Of a stretch of 6,188 nucleotides of DNA, positions 1 to 5,746 are shown piece by piece (within the stretch, counting starts at the first letter, position 1; each line of letters opens with the position of its first letter). This DNA is from Gemmatimonadota bacterium. GTDB taxonomy: Bacteria > Gemmatimonadota > Gemmatimonadetes > Longimicrobiales > RSA9. The stretch covers positions 1 through 6,188 of the forward strand of contig JACQPS010000385.1 in assembly GCA_016207445.1 (NCBI GenBank), given 5' to 3'. A program made the translations under genes and the position numbers. The notes below the pieces were generated by a model. That model made no database searches, was not told the origin of the DNA, and was given only the letters and a program-made list of their open reading frames with translations.

Positions 1-1392
1 CGCGGCGACGATCCGCTCGATGCGCTGCTGCACGCGTGCGCGGGCCGCGTCGGGCCGCGCCAGGTAGGTGATGAGGCTGACCAACGCGCGCGAAAGCACC
101 CATCCCAGGCGCACTGACGGGAGGCGCAGCCGTCGTGCGCCGGTTGCGAGAGCCGGATCGGCCAGCACCACGTCCAGTATTCGCCCCGTGTCCGGCTCGA
201 GCACCTGGAAGGCCCGGCGCATGAATCGGCGCGTGACGCGACCGCAGGCGAGCCCCGTGATGTTGAACCAGATGCGCTCCGCGGCGACATCCAGCACCGG
301 GGCCGCGCCACCGGACACACGCTCACCCAGTCCGCCCAGACCGCTGCGAAGCACGACCCGGAAGACGTCCTGCCCGAGCGGAGTGAACGGCTCGAGCATC
401 CCCTGCACCGCTCCGACGGAAAACAGGAGCTGGAGCGGCTCGGGGCGCATCCCCTGCGGCAGCGGGAAGAGCGAGGTAATCGGCCGCGACTGCAGCAGGT
501 ACGAGCGCCCGCCCGCGCGCGCCCACTCGATGTCCTGCGGCACGCCGAACAGCTCCGCTACACGAGCTCCGAGGCGCGCGAGCTCGAGGACGGCGTCCTC
601 TGGCAGGGCCGGCTTCTCGGCCGGCGCCTCTGCCAGCGTGAGGGTGCCGCCAGCGGCGCTCGGCCGGATGGAAAGGGCCTTACCGCCGATCTTGCGCTCG
701 AGCACGCGGCTCGCCACGTCGTCGACCACGTAGTGGTCCGGCTCGACCTTGCCGCCCACGAGCGCCTCGCCCAACCCCCAGGTGGCGTCGATCACCGTCT
801 CCGTGCGCTTGCCCGTGAGCGGATTGGCCGTGAACAGCACGCCCGAGACGTCGCTCGGGACCATCTCCTGCACGACGACGGCCAGCTCCGCGCCCGCGTG
901 GTCGATGCCATGCTGCGCCCGGTACCCGATGGCGCGCGCCGTCCACAGGCTGCTCCAGCACTGGACCACGGCCGCGAGCAACGCCCTCTCCTCCATCACA
1001 TTCAGCAACGTGTCCTGCTGACCGGCGAAGGAGAGCTCCGGCAGGTCTTCGGTCGTCGCCGACGAGCGCACGGCGACGGGCGGGTGGCCCAGCGCCGCGT
1101 AGCCGGCGCGGACGGCGTCGCCTATTTCGGAGGGAAGCTGTCCGGCCGCGAAGCCCGCGCGGATCTTGGTCGTCGCCGCCGCGAGCGCACCCGGGTCGTC
1201 GGCAGGCGCGGCACGCGCGGTTCGAAGAATCGACTCCTGGAGCCGATTCGCGGCAACGAAGCGGCGGTAGGCGACCGTGGTGAGGATGAACCCCGGCGGG
1301 ACGGGGAGCCCGGCGCGCACCAGGCGCGCGAGGTTCGCGCCCTTGCCACCGGCGAGCGAGAGCGGGGCTTCGGAATGCAGCGGCAGGATCAT
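1..1392 (-). CDS. PEP synthase / PPDK-type ATP-binding protein (3' end outside window)
   Basis: The frame is open over 464 codons from an ATG at 1392 down to base 1 and continues beyond the window. Residues about 1-305 form a pyruvate phosphate dikinase/PEP synthase N-terminal ATP-grasp domain. Visible motifs are GGKGANLARL (15-24), VPPGF (31-35), VAVRSSATTEDLPELSFAGQ (106-125), VQEMV (174-178), SGVLFTANP (183-191) and the domain-ending DIEW and LLQSRPIT (299-306). In the family this domain uses ATP to phosphorylate a swivelling histidine domain, which passes phosphate to pyruvate or, in rifampicin phosphotransferases, to the antibiotic. The following segment (from about 318, with SVGAVQGMLEPFTPLGQD) is more like the middle domain of rifampicin-phosphotransferase-type proteins than classic PpsA, but the histidine domain is not visible, so the substrate is undetermined. 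The start is supported by an in-frame TAA 15 codons upstream; no strong ribosome binding site is visible. It follows the DUF4344 gene by 38 bp, consistent with an operon. Confidence 0.88.
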   Translation of the reverse strand, partial: MILPLHSEAPLSLAGGKGANLARLVRAGLPVPPGFILTTVAYRRFVAANRLQESILRTARAAPADDPGALAAATTKIRAGFAAGQLPSEIGDAVRAGYAALGHPPVAVRSSATTEDLPELSFAGQQDTLLNVMEERALLAAVVQCWSSLWTARAIGYRAQHGIDHAGAELAVVVQEMVPSDVSGVLFTANPLTGKRTETVIDATWGLGEALVGGKVEPDHYVVDDVASRVLERKIGGKALSIRPSAAGGTLTLAEAPAEKPALPEDAVLELARLGARVAELFGVPQDIEWARAGGRSYLLQSRPITSLFPLPQGMRPEPLQLLFSVGAVQGMLEPFTPLGQDVFRVVLRSGLGGLGERVSGGAAPVLDVAAERIWFNITGLACGRVTRRFMRRAFQVLEPDTGRILDVVLADPALATGARRLRLPSVRLGWVLSRALVSLITYLARPDAARARVQQRIERIVAA

Positions 1393-1430
1393 CGGCTCGG
1401 GTGGTGACGACGTTGGCGAGCTCGGCCGCC

Positions 1431-2264
1431 TCAGTTCTCTTTAGGCTTCAGATGCGGCTTCAGGCGCGGCTGCCAGCGCTGGTACAGGTCCGAATTCTCG
1501 AATCGACAGTCTCTCTTTCCGAATTCTTCCGGCCACTGGAGCACCGGCTCGTCGGCCAGGTAGTCAAAGTCCAGGGTGACCTCACTCCCGCCGACCAGGC
1601 AGAGCACGTCCCCGATGCGGTCCCGGGTGAGACGGTGTTCGCTCCAGAAGGCCAGGTCCGCGGGCATGTCCGGGACGTCCGCCAGATAGAGTGCGCCGTC
1701 GATCGCCACCTGCACGACCGCCTCCGCCTCGATCAGCCCGAGCGACGTTTCGAGCAGCATGATGGCGGTCAGCTCGTCGACCGTCGCTTCCAGCTTTGCG
1801 CGGGTGGGAAAGCGGAAGAGATCGACGAGCGCGTGCGCGGCCTCGTGGAAGAAGACAAAGGAGAGCGCGCCCGAGAGGGCGGCCGGGAGCTCGCCTTCCG
1901 GGACCGGCTCCTCCAGGCGCGAGAACGACTCCTCGAGCGCGCCCACCAGCTCGTGACAGAGCGTGATCTTGCGCTCCGCCGCCCGCCAGGTGGCCGTGCC
2001 CCGGCCGCACGGCACCAGCTCGAGCTGCACCGGCCGCGGCACGCGAAAAGTTCGATTGAGCCCGTCGACGGCGACGTCGAAGACGCCGTCTTCCTGGATC
2101 GCCTGCACGCGCTCGGCGTAGGCGGAGGCCGCGGGCGCCCGGTACCGCACGTGGAAGCCCGGCTCCGGCGTGCCCTTCTGCCCCGGCGTCTGGGCCGTGA
2201 GGGCGCTCGCGAGAAAGAGGGACCCGAGGCCCACGAGTGGGAGACCGCGCCGACGTCGCATCAT
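1431..2264 (-). CDS. Secreted DUF4344-family putative zinc metallopeptidase
   Basis: The 277-residue product has a typical Sec signal peptide: an RRRR n-region, a hydrophobic stretch at about 8-22, and likely cleavage after ALTA (24). It should therefore be exported. The mature part matches the DUF4344 putative metallopeptidase family. It has the TLCHELV segment (101-107), then FVFFHEAAH with the zinc-type HExxH at 140-144, and a downstream DE pair (163-164) in the position where a third ligand could lie. FWSEH (206-210) is followed by CLVGGS (222-227), a pattern I associate with this family. Four cysteines in the mature part (86, 103, 222, 253) could form disulfides outside the cytoplasm. 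Substrate and biological role are unknown for the family. There are two adjacent ATGs, at 2264 and 2261. The gene lies 25 bp behind the PAL-like gene and 38 bp ahead of the ATP-grasp gene, so co-transcription is likely. Confidence 0.87.
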   Translation of the reverse strand: MMRRRRGLPLVGLGSLFLASALTAQTPGQKGTPEPGFHVRYRAPAASAYAERVQAIQEDGVFDVAVDGLNRTFRVPRPVQLELVPCGRGTATWRAAERKITLCHELVGALEESFSRLEEPVPEGELPAALSGALSFVFFHEAAHALVDLFRFPTRAKLEATVDELTAIMLLETSLGLIEAEAVVQVAIDGALYLADVPDMPADLAFWSEHRLTRDRIGDVLCLVGGSEVTLDFDYLADEPVLQWPEEFGKRDCRFENSDLYQRWQPRLKPHLKPKEN

Positions 2265-2267
2265 GCA

Positions 2268-2274
2268 CCTCCCC
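2268..2274 (-). promoter_or_regulatory. Ribosome binding site of the DUF4344 gene
   Basis: Read on the minus strand, GGGGAGG lies 3 bases before the ATG at 2264 and 6 bases before the second ATG at 2261. The spacing slightly favours the second ATG; the proteins differ by one methionine. Confidence 0.7.
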
Positions 2275-2289
2275 GCAAGAGATCACGCC

Positions 2290-3816
2290 TCAGCGCGCGG
2301 CCAGCTTGCGCACGCCCGTGCGCCCGGTTTCCACCACGTACACGGAGCCGTCGGCGCCGACGGCGAGGTCCTGCACGGCGTCGAATTCCGCCTCCGGCTG
2401 GCCGAAGCCGATGCGCTCGCTCACCATCCATCCAGGCCCCAAACGCAGCAGCCCCTGCGACGCCGCGCCATCGCGCACGGCCACCCAGACGCTGCCGTCG
2501 TGGGCGACGTCCACGGCGTAGACGCGCGCATGTGCACTCCACTCATAGAGGAAATCCCCGAGCGGTTCGAAGAGCTGGACGCGGCCGTTCTCACGGTCCG
2601 CCGCGTACACGCGCCCGAGCGACCCGATCGCGAGGTCGTGCACGACGTCGAACTCGCCGCGCCCCTTGCCGCGCCGCCCCCACTCGGCCAGGAACGTCCC
2701 GTCCGGCGCGAAGCGCGCGATGCGGCTGTTGCCGTAGCCATCCGCCACGTAGAAGGTGCCATCGGGCGCGACCGCCACGTCCGCCGGGCCGTCGAAGTGC
2801 CACTCGTCCCACGCGGCCACGCGCTCCTCCCCCAGCGTGAGCAGCGGCTCGCCGTCGTGCGAGAACTTGAAGACCTGATGCCGAACCACATCCGTGAGCC
2901 AGACGTTGTTCTCATGGTCCACGGTGAGTCCGCCCGGCAGGATGAAGGTGCTCGCGCCCCAGCGGGCGAGGAGCTGGCCCGTCGTGCCGTCCAGCATGAG
3001 CACCGCGGCCGCCGCCATCGGCTCGACCAGGGTCGTGTCCCAGCTACGGCCGGTGCGCCGGAACACGAAGACGTGACCGTGATCGTCCACGTCCACGCCG
3101 CTCACCTCGCCCAGCCGAAGCGAGTCCGGCAGCTCCGGCCAGTCCGCGACCATCATGTAAGACGACGCCGTCGGCGCCGCCTTCACGGCGCTGCCCCGGT
3201 CCGCGTTCTCCCCCGCGCCGCAGCCCGGGGCCGGCAAGAGGGCCAAAGCCAGGGCGAGGAGAGGCAGAGCCCGTCTGCCCAGTCCCCTGGCAATCAGGTG
3301 TGCCACGCGCAGCGGCTCCGGGAGCCGGCCGTTCACGGCGGTGCGTTCGATCACCAGCCCGGCCTCCGCCAGCGTGAGGCCCGCGCGCTGCACCCATAAC
3401 CCGGCGACCTGCTCCATGGGCCCCGCTCTCCCGATCAGCCTCCACTTGCGCCGGCCGCCGCGCACTCGCGTGAGCAGCGCGCGGCGGACCGCCGCCATGT
3501 CAGGCTTGTGCCTGCTCACCACCAGGACGGCAAGGCCGCTCCGCCCGTTGAGCCCGTGAATATCCACCACGTTGAACCCTGCGAGCGCGATTCCCTCGAG
3601 CAGCACGAGCTGGAGGTGGGTCCGATCGCCCGACCCGCGGGCGAGCCGGGTGAGAACCTCCGTGGCGTTTGCGCCGTCGCGGCGGACGCGATCGAACACG
3701 ACGCCTTCCAGACGCGCGGCCGAGAAGATGGCGCCGACCACGGCGACATCGCCGCGCGACTCGCGCGCGAACGGCGCGTCATCCACCGCCAGCACGTGGG
3801 CGAAGGATCGCTTCAC
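2290..3816 (-). CDS. DUF99 domain fused in frame to a PAL-like NHL beta-propeller
   Basis: One uninterrupted frame of 508 codons from GTG 3816. Residues 1-180 match DUF99 (UPF0215, endonuclease V-like fold): AVDDAPF (10-16), DGANATE (47-53), LLEGIALAGFNVVDIHGLNG (72-91) and the C-terminal signature PEPLRVAHLIARG (167-179). With no stop codon this runs into a hydrophobic, lipoprotein-signal-like stretch (183-199) and then an NHL propeller (about 225-508) resembling peptidyl-alpha-hydroxyglycine alpha-amidating lyase. Propeller motifs include SWDTTLVEP (258-266), LTVDHENNVWLTD (297-309), HQVFKFSHDGE (313-323), ADGYGNSRIARF (358-369) and AADRENGRVQLF (405-416). PAL cleaves alpha-hydroxyglycine peptides using zinc, but two of the three expected zinc histidines appear replaced (G295, Q482; H393 kept). 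As a fusion, DUF99 would sit in the cytoplasm and the propeller outside. The alternative is a separate lipoprotein from an internal GTG at 3306 (338 residues). That would still leave DUF99 without its own stop. The GTG 3816 start is chosen from DUF99 family length; its ribosome binding site is weak. Confidence 0.75.
   Translation of the reverse strand: MKRSFAHVLAVDDAPFARESRGDVAVVGAIFSAARLEGVVFDRVRRDGANATEVLTRLARGSGDRTHLQLVLLEGIALAGFNVVDIHGLNGRSGLAVLVVSRHKPDMAAVRRALLTRVRGGRRKWRLIGRAGPMEQVAGLWVQRAGLTLAEAGLVIERTAVNGRLPEPLRVAHLIARGLGRRALPLLALALALLPAPGCGAGENADRGSAVKAAPTASSYMMVADWPELPDSLRLGEVSGVDVDDHGHVFVFRRTGRSWDTTLVEPMAAAAVLMLDGTTGQLLARWGASTFILPGGLTVDHENNVWLTDVVRHQVFKFSHDGEPLLTLGEERVAAWDEWHFDGPADVAVAPDGTFYVADGYGNSRIARFAPDGTFLAEWGRRGKGRGEFDVVHDLAIGSLGRVYAADRENGRVQLFEPLGDFLYEWSAHARVYAVDVAHDGSVWVAVRDGAASQGLLRLGPGWMVSERIGFGQPEAEFDAVQDLAVGADGSVYVVETGRTGVRKLAAR
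3220..3306 (-). other. Hydrophobic anchor or lipoprotein signal with possible internal GTG start
   Basis: These codons (residues 171-199 of the DUF99/PAL-like frame) start with GTG and encode a basic stretch ending RGLGRR, then ALPLLALALALL, then A-P-G-C with the cysteine at 3220-3222. This looks like a signal-peptidase-II lipoprotein signal, although alanine at -3 and proline at -2 of the lipobox are not ideal. A GGAG lies 9 bases before the GTG but is part of the DUF99 coding sequence. If translation starts at 3816 instead, the same stretch would be an N-in/C-out membrane anchor between the two domains. Confidence 0.6.
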
Positions 3817-3873
3817 GTCAACCGGCTCTCTGCAGCAGGCGGCGCCGTTGCCATGCGCAGATCCGTGCGCGAT

Positions 3874-3903
3874 TTGACCTTTTCTCGATTCACGGGGTAT
3901 GTT
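3874..3903 (+). promoter_or_regulatory. Sigma70-type promoter of the desaturase gene
   Basis: TTGACC (3874-3879) and TATGTT (3898-3903) are separated by 18 bases and match the consensus at 5/6 and 4/6 positions. The stretch is AT-richer than its surroundings. Transcription would start near 3910, giving a leader of about 50 bases before the TTG at 3964. An upstream in-frame ATG at 3853 lies before this promoter, which argues against that start. The 147-bp divergent spacer (3817-3963) must also hold the promoter of the minus-strand operon, but I see no convincing one. Confidence 0.65.
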
Positions 3904-3953
3904 GGGCTCCCGCCGCCCGGCCGATGGTTCGTGGCGCCGACGCCCCCCAACCT

Positions 3954-3958
3954 GAGGA
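3954..3958 (+). promoter_or_regulatory. Ribosome binding site deciding a TTG start
   Basis: GAGGA lies 5 bases before TTG 3964. No other in-frame start candidate (ATG 3853, GTG 3931) has a comparable ribosome binding site, so this site decides the start of the desaturase. Confidence 0.7.
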
Positions 3959-3963
3959 CACAA

Positions 3964-5145
3964 TTGAGTCAAGTCCAGACCGCGGACCGCGCGGCCGAAT
4001 TCCACGATGACATCATCTATCCGGACTCCATTCCATTCGTTCTGGTCCACCTCGCCTGCTTTGCGGCCGTCTGGACGGGGGTGACGCTCCAGGCGGTTCT
4101 TCTCGGCCTCGCGCTGTACGTCGTGCGCATGTTCGGCGTGACCGCGGGGTTCCACCGCTACTTCTCGCACCGGTCGTACCGGACGAGCCGGGTGGGGCAG
4201 TTCCTGCTCGCGCTGCTGTGCCAGACGTCGGCGCAGCGCGGCCTGATCTGGTGGGCGGCCATGCACCGCCACCACCACAAGCACTCGGACACGGAGCTGG
4301 ACGTGCACTCGCCGCGGCACCACGGCTTCCTGTACGCGCACGTCGGGTGGATCTTCGCCCGGCGCAACGACCGGCCCGACTACGACGGCGTCGCGGACCT
4401 GACGCAGTACCCGGAGCTCCGCTGGCTGGACCGCCACCCGTACCTGGTCGCGGCGGCGCTCGCGGCCGGCTGCTTCGCGCTGGCAGGGTGGCCGGGGCTC
4501 GTCGTCGCCTTCTTCTGGAGCACGGTGCTGCTCTATCACGGCACGTTCACGATCAACTCGCTCGCGCACGTGCACGGTCGGCAGCGATACCTGACGGGCG
4601 ACGACTCGCGCAACAACTGGTGGCTCGCGCTGATCACGCTGGGCGAGGGGTGGCACAACAACCACCACGCGTACCAGAGCGCGGCGCGCCAGGGGTTCCG
4701 CTGGTGGGAGATCGACATCACTTACTACGGGCTGAAGGTCCTCTCGGGGCTGCGTGTGATTCACGACCTGCGGGCCCCGCCCGAGGAGCTCGTGCGCAAC
4801 GAGCTGCGGCTGGGCCGCAAGGTCGTGGAGACGGTGGCGCGCGATCTGGCCGCCAGCTTCCCGATCGAGCGCATGGTGGCGCAGGTGCGCGGGGCGTGGG
4901 AGCACACGCCCACGCTGGAGGAGCTGCGTGCGCTCGCCCGGACGAAGCAGGCGCAGCTCCAGGCGCATCTCGCGGCGATGAACCTGCCCTCGCTGCCGAG
5001 CCTGGAGGAGATGCGCCGGCGGGCGCAGCAGATGTTCGCGCACGCGCCCTCGGTCTCGCTGGAGGAGATCGCCCAGCGCGCACGCGAGCTGGTGCTCGAG
5101 GCCGTGTCCGTGCGGCTGTTCGAGGACCTGCCAGCGCCGGCCTAG
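3964..5145 (+). CDS. Membrane acyl-CoA (delta-9 type) fatty acid desaturase
   Basis: The 393-residue protein belongs to the membrane di-iron fatty acid desaturase family (acyl-CoA/stearoyl-CoA type), which inserts a cis double bond into saturated acyl chains using oxygen and electrons from a redox partner. All three histidine boxes are present: HRYFSH (64-69), HRHHH (101-105, followed by KHSD) and HNNHH (231-235, preceded by GEGW). NSLAHVHG (198-205) matches the conserved NSLxH-type motif. Hydrophobic segments lie at about 24-42, 44-58, 78-90, 161-175 and 178-191, typical of an inner-membrane enzyme with its active site facing the cytoplasm. After the core, residues about 270-393 form a charged, probably helical tail with three imperfect LEE-containing repeats. 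TTG 3964 was chosen for its ribosome binding site and promoter position. The neighbouring cold-shock gene suggests a role in membrane fluidity at low temperature (inference). Confidence 0.92.
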   Translation: MSQVQTADRAAEFHDDIIYPDSIPFVLVHLACFAAVWTGVTLQAVLLGLALYVVRMFGVTAGFHRYFSHRSYRTSRVGQFLLALLCQTSAQRGLIWWAAMHRHHHKHSDTELDVHSPRHHGFLYAHVGWIFARRNDRPDYDGVADLTQYPELRWLDRHPYLVAAALAAGCFALAGWPGLVVAFFWSTVLLYHGTFTINSLAHVHGRQRYLTGDDSRNNWWLALITLGEGWHNNHHAYQSAARQGFRWWEIDITYYGLKVLSGLRVIHDLRAPPEELVRNELRLGRKVVETVARDLAASFPIERMVAQVRGAWEHTPTLEELRALARTKQAQLQAHLAAMNLPSLPSLEEMRRRAQQMFAHAPSVSLEEIAQRARELVLEAVSVRLFEDLPAPA

Positions 5146-5185
5146 CGCGCCCCGGCTTGCCGGCCTGCCCCACGCATCGGCACGG

Positions 5186-5222
5186 CCGAACCCTCCTGCC
5201 GGCCAGGACGCATGCGGTTCGG
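5186..5222. other. Stem-loop downstream of the desaturase gene
   Basis: CCGAACC (5186-5192) pairs perfectly with GGTTCGG (5216-5222), and the enclosed segment contains a smaller CCTG/CAGG palindrome. It lies 40 bases after the desaturase stop and could help end or protect that transcript, but there is no T-run, so it is not a typical intrinsic terminator. Confidence 0.35.
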
Positions 5223-5234
5223 GGCGGGGACCCC

Positions 5235-5263
5235 TTGCTGGCCGGCCCAGGCTGCGTTAGCTT
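5235..5263 (+). promoter_or_regulatory. Possible promoter for a leader or small RNA
   Basis: TTGCTG (5235-5240) and TAGCTT (5258-5263) are spaced by 17 bases. The -35 match is 4/6, and the -10 fits the TAnnnT pattern common in high-GC bacteria. A start near 5270 would place the structured segment described next at the very 5' end of the RNA. Weak on its own, it is supported by position. Confidence 0.4.
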
Positions 5264-5269
5264 GGTGCG

Positions 5270-5353
5270 CGGGCGAGAGTAATCTTCGCGGAAACCCGCC
5301 GAAGACGAAGACCAGAGGAGAGGACCTGGGCGCTTTTGTCCGGGTCCTTTTTT
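5270..5353 (+). ncRNA. Putative small RNA or attenuated 5' leader upstream of the cold-shock gene
   Basis: About 84 bases between a promoter-like pair and an intrinsic terminator, with no convincing ORF. Hairpin A (5273-5289) is GCGAGA, a GTAA loop of the GNRA type, then TCT-t-CGC. Hairpin B (5283-5305) is TCTTC-GCGG, an AAAC loop, then CCGC-c-GAAGA, nine pairs with one bulge. A and B share bases 5283-5289 and so exclude each other. The third hairpin is the terminator at 5322-5347. I recognise no known RNA family. It may be a free small RNA, or the leader of the cold-shock mRNA with read-through control; both are inference from structure. Confidence 0.4.
5321..5353 (+). terminator. Intrinsic terminator or attenuator
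   Basis: GGACCTGG (5322-5329) pairs with CCGGGTCC (5340-5347), with one G-U pair and a 10-base loop, followed directly by six T (5348-5353). It lies 176 bases after the desaturase stop and 107 bases before the cold-shock start. It can therefore end the desaturase transcript, a small RNA starting near 5270, or a leader. Confidence 0.75.
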
Positions 5354-5373
5354 GCTGCGCGCCCGCGCCCGAT

Positions 5374-5393
5374 GCGGGGGGGCCTGGCCCCGC
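5374..5393 (+). other. GC-only hairpin in the cold-shock gene leader
   Basis: GCGGGG (5374-5379) pairs with CCCCGC (5388-5393) over an 8-base loop. It would lie in the untranslated leader if transcription begins upstream. No clear promoter is visible between 5354 and 5459, which fits expression from farther upstream or an unusual promoter. Confidence 0.35.
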
Positions 5394-5449
5394 GCTCACA
5401 GGTGACCGATGGTACGGCCTGACCGGACCCGGAGATCACCACAAACACT

Positions 5450-5453
5450 GGAG
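5450..5453 (+). promoter_or_regulatory. Ribosome binding site of the cold-shock gene
   Basis: GGAG with 6 bases to ATG 5460. It fixes the start there rather than at the in-frame GTG farther upstream (about 5409), and the resulting protein begins exactly where CspA-type proteins begin. Confidence 0.75.
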
Positions 5454-5459
5454 TGCGGT

Positions 5460-5669
5460 ATGCGTACCACCGGTAAGGTGAAGTGGTTCAGCGACGCCAA
5501 GGGCTTCGGCTTCATCACGCCCGAGGACGGCTCGAAGGACTGCTTCGTCCACCACAGCGCCATTCAGGGCAGCGGCTTCAAGACGTTGGCCGAGGGCGAG
5601 CGGGTCGAGTTCGACGTCGTGCAGGGCCAGAAGGGCCCGGCGGCCGAGAACGTCGTGAAGATCGGCTGA
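5460..5669 (+). CDS. CspA-family cold-shock protein
   Basis: A 69-residue single cold-shock (OB-fold, S1-like) domain, the usual length for bacterial CspA-type proteins. RNP1 is KGFGFI (14-19) and RNP2 is the CFVHHSAI segment (28-35, with cysteine where many homologues have valine or isoleucine). GKVKWF (5-10) opens the first strand and GPAAENV (59-65) ends the fold. Such proteins bind single-stranded RNA/DNA in the cytoplasm and melt RNA structure, helping translation in the cold, though many paralogues are constitutive. ATG 5460 has GGAG at 5450-5453, 6 bases upstream. A long structured region precedes the gene, and many csp genes are controlled through long leaders. A strong bidirectional terminator follows 16 bases after the stop. 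Which csp paralogue this is cannot be told from sequence alone. Confidence 0.96.
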   Translation: MRTTGKVKWFSDAKGFGFITPEDGSKDCFVHHSAIQGSGFKTLAEGERVEFDVVQGQKGPAAENVVKIG

Positions 5670-5685
5670 GCCGACCACGAGCCTG

Positions 5686-5733
5686 AAAAGAAAACAGCCA
5701 TCTCGAGCGTGCTCGAGATGGCTGTTTTCTTTT
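5686..5733. terminator. Bidirectional intrinsic terminator between convergent genes
   Basis: Bases 5686-5708 are a perfect 23-base inverted repeat of 5711-5733 with a GT centre. The outer part of each arm is A-rich on the left and T-rich on the right (TTTTCTTTTT), so the hairpin carries a U-tract when transcribed from either strand. It serves the cold-shock gene on the plus strand and the small gene ending at 5747 on the minus strand. Its AT-rich flanks stand out against the GC-rich surroundings. Confidence 0.93.
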
Positions 5734-5746
5734 TCGTTCGCCGGAC

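Noticed and set aside
68..733. Long plus-strand ORF opposite the ATP-grasp gene
   Set aside because: Low-complexity R/S/P-rich translation with no family features; it is antisense to clear PPDK-type motifs and arises from high GC content.
1401..2840. 479-codon plus-strand ORF
   Set aside because: It runs antisense across the DUF4344 and propeller genes, and its product is an arginine-rich shadow without recognisable domains.
2170..3399. 409-codon plus-strand ORF
   Set aside because: Antisense shadow of the DUF99/PAL-like frame; the composition is typical of reading a GC-rich gene on the wrong strand.
3853..3963. Upstream ATG start and N-terminal extension of the desaturase
   Set aside because: The ATG precedes the likely promoter and has no ribosome binding site; the extension is not hydrophobic or family-like.
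3817..3963. Promoter for the minus-strand operon in the divergent spacer
   Set aside because: TCAAAT on the minus strand (about 3873-3878) could be a -10, but there is no acceptable -35 at proper spacing, so I did not call it.
3817..5043. N-terminal extension of the DUF99/PAL-like frame across the desaturase locus
   Set aside because: The frame stays open by chance opposite the desaturase gene; that part shows no domain and DUF99 begins naturally at about 3816.
5146..5220. CCGGCTTGCCGG just after the desaturase stop as a terminator
   Set aside because: The stem has only 4-5 pairs and no T-run follows; the clear terminator is at 5321-5353.
4218..5282. 354-codon plus-strand ORF overlapping the desaturase
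   Set aside because: It is in another frame of the desaturase gene, A/R/G-rich, and conflicts with the intact histidine boxes.
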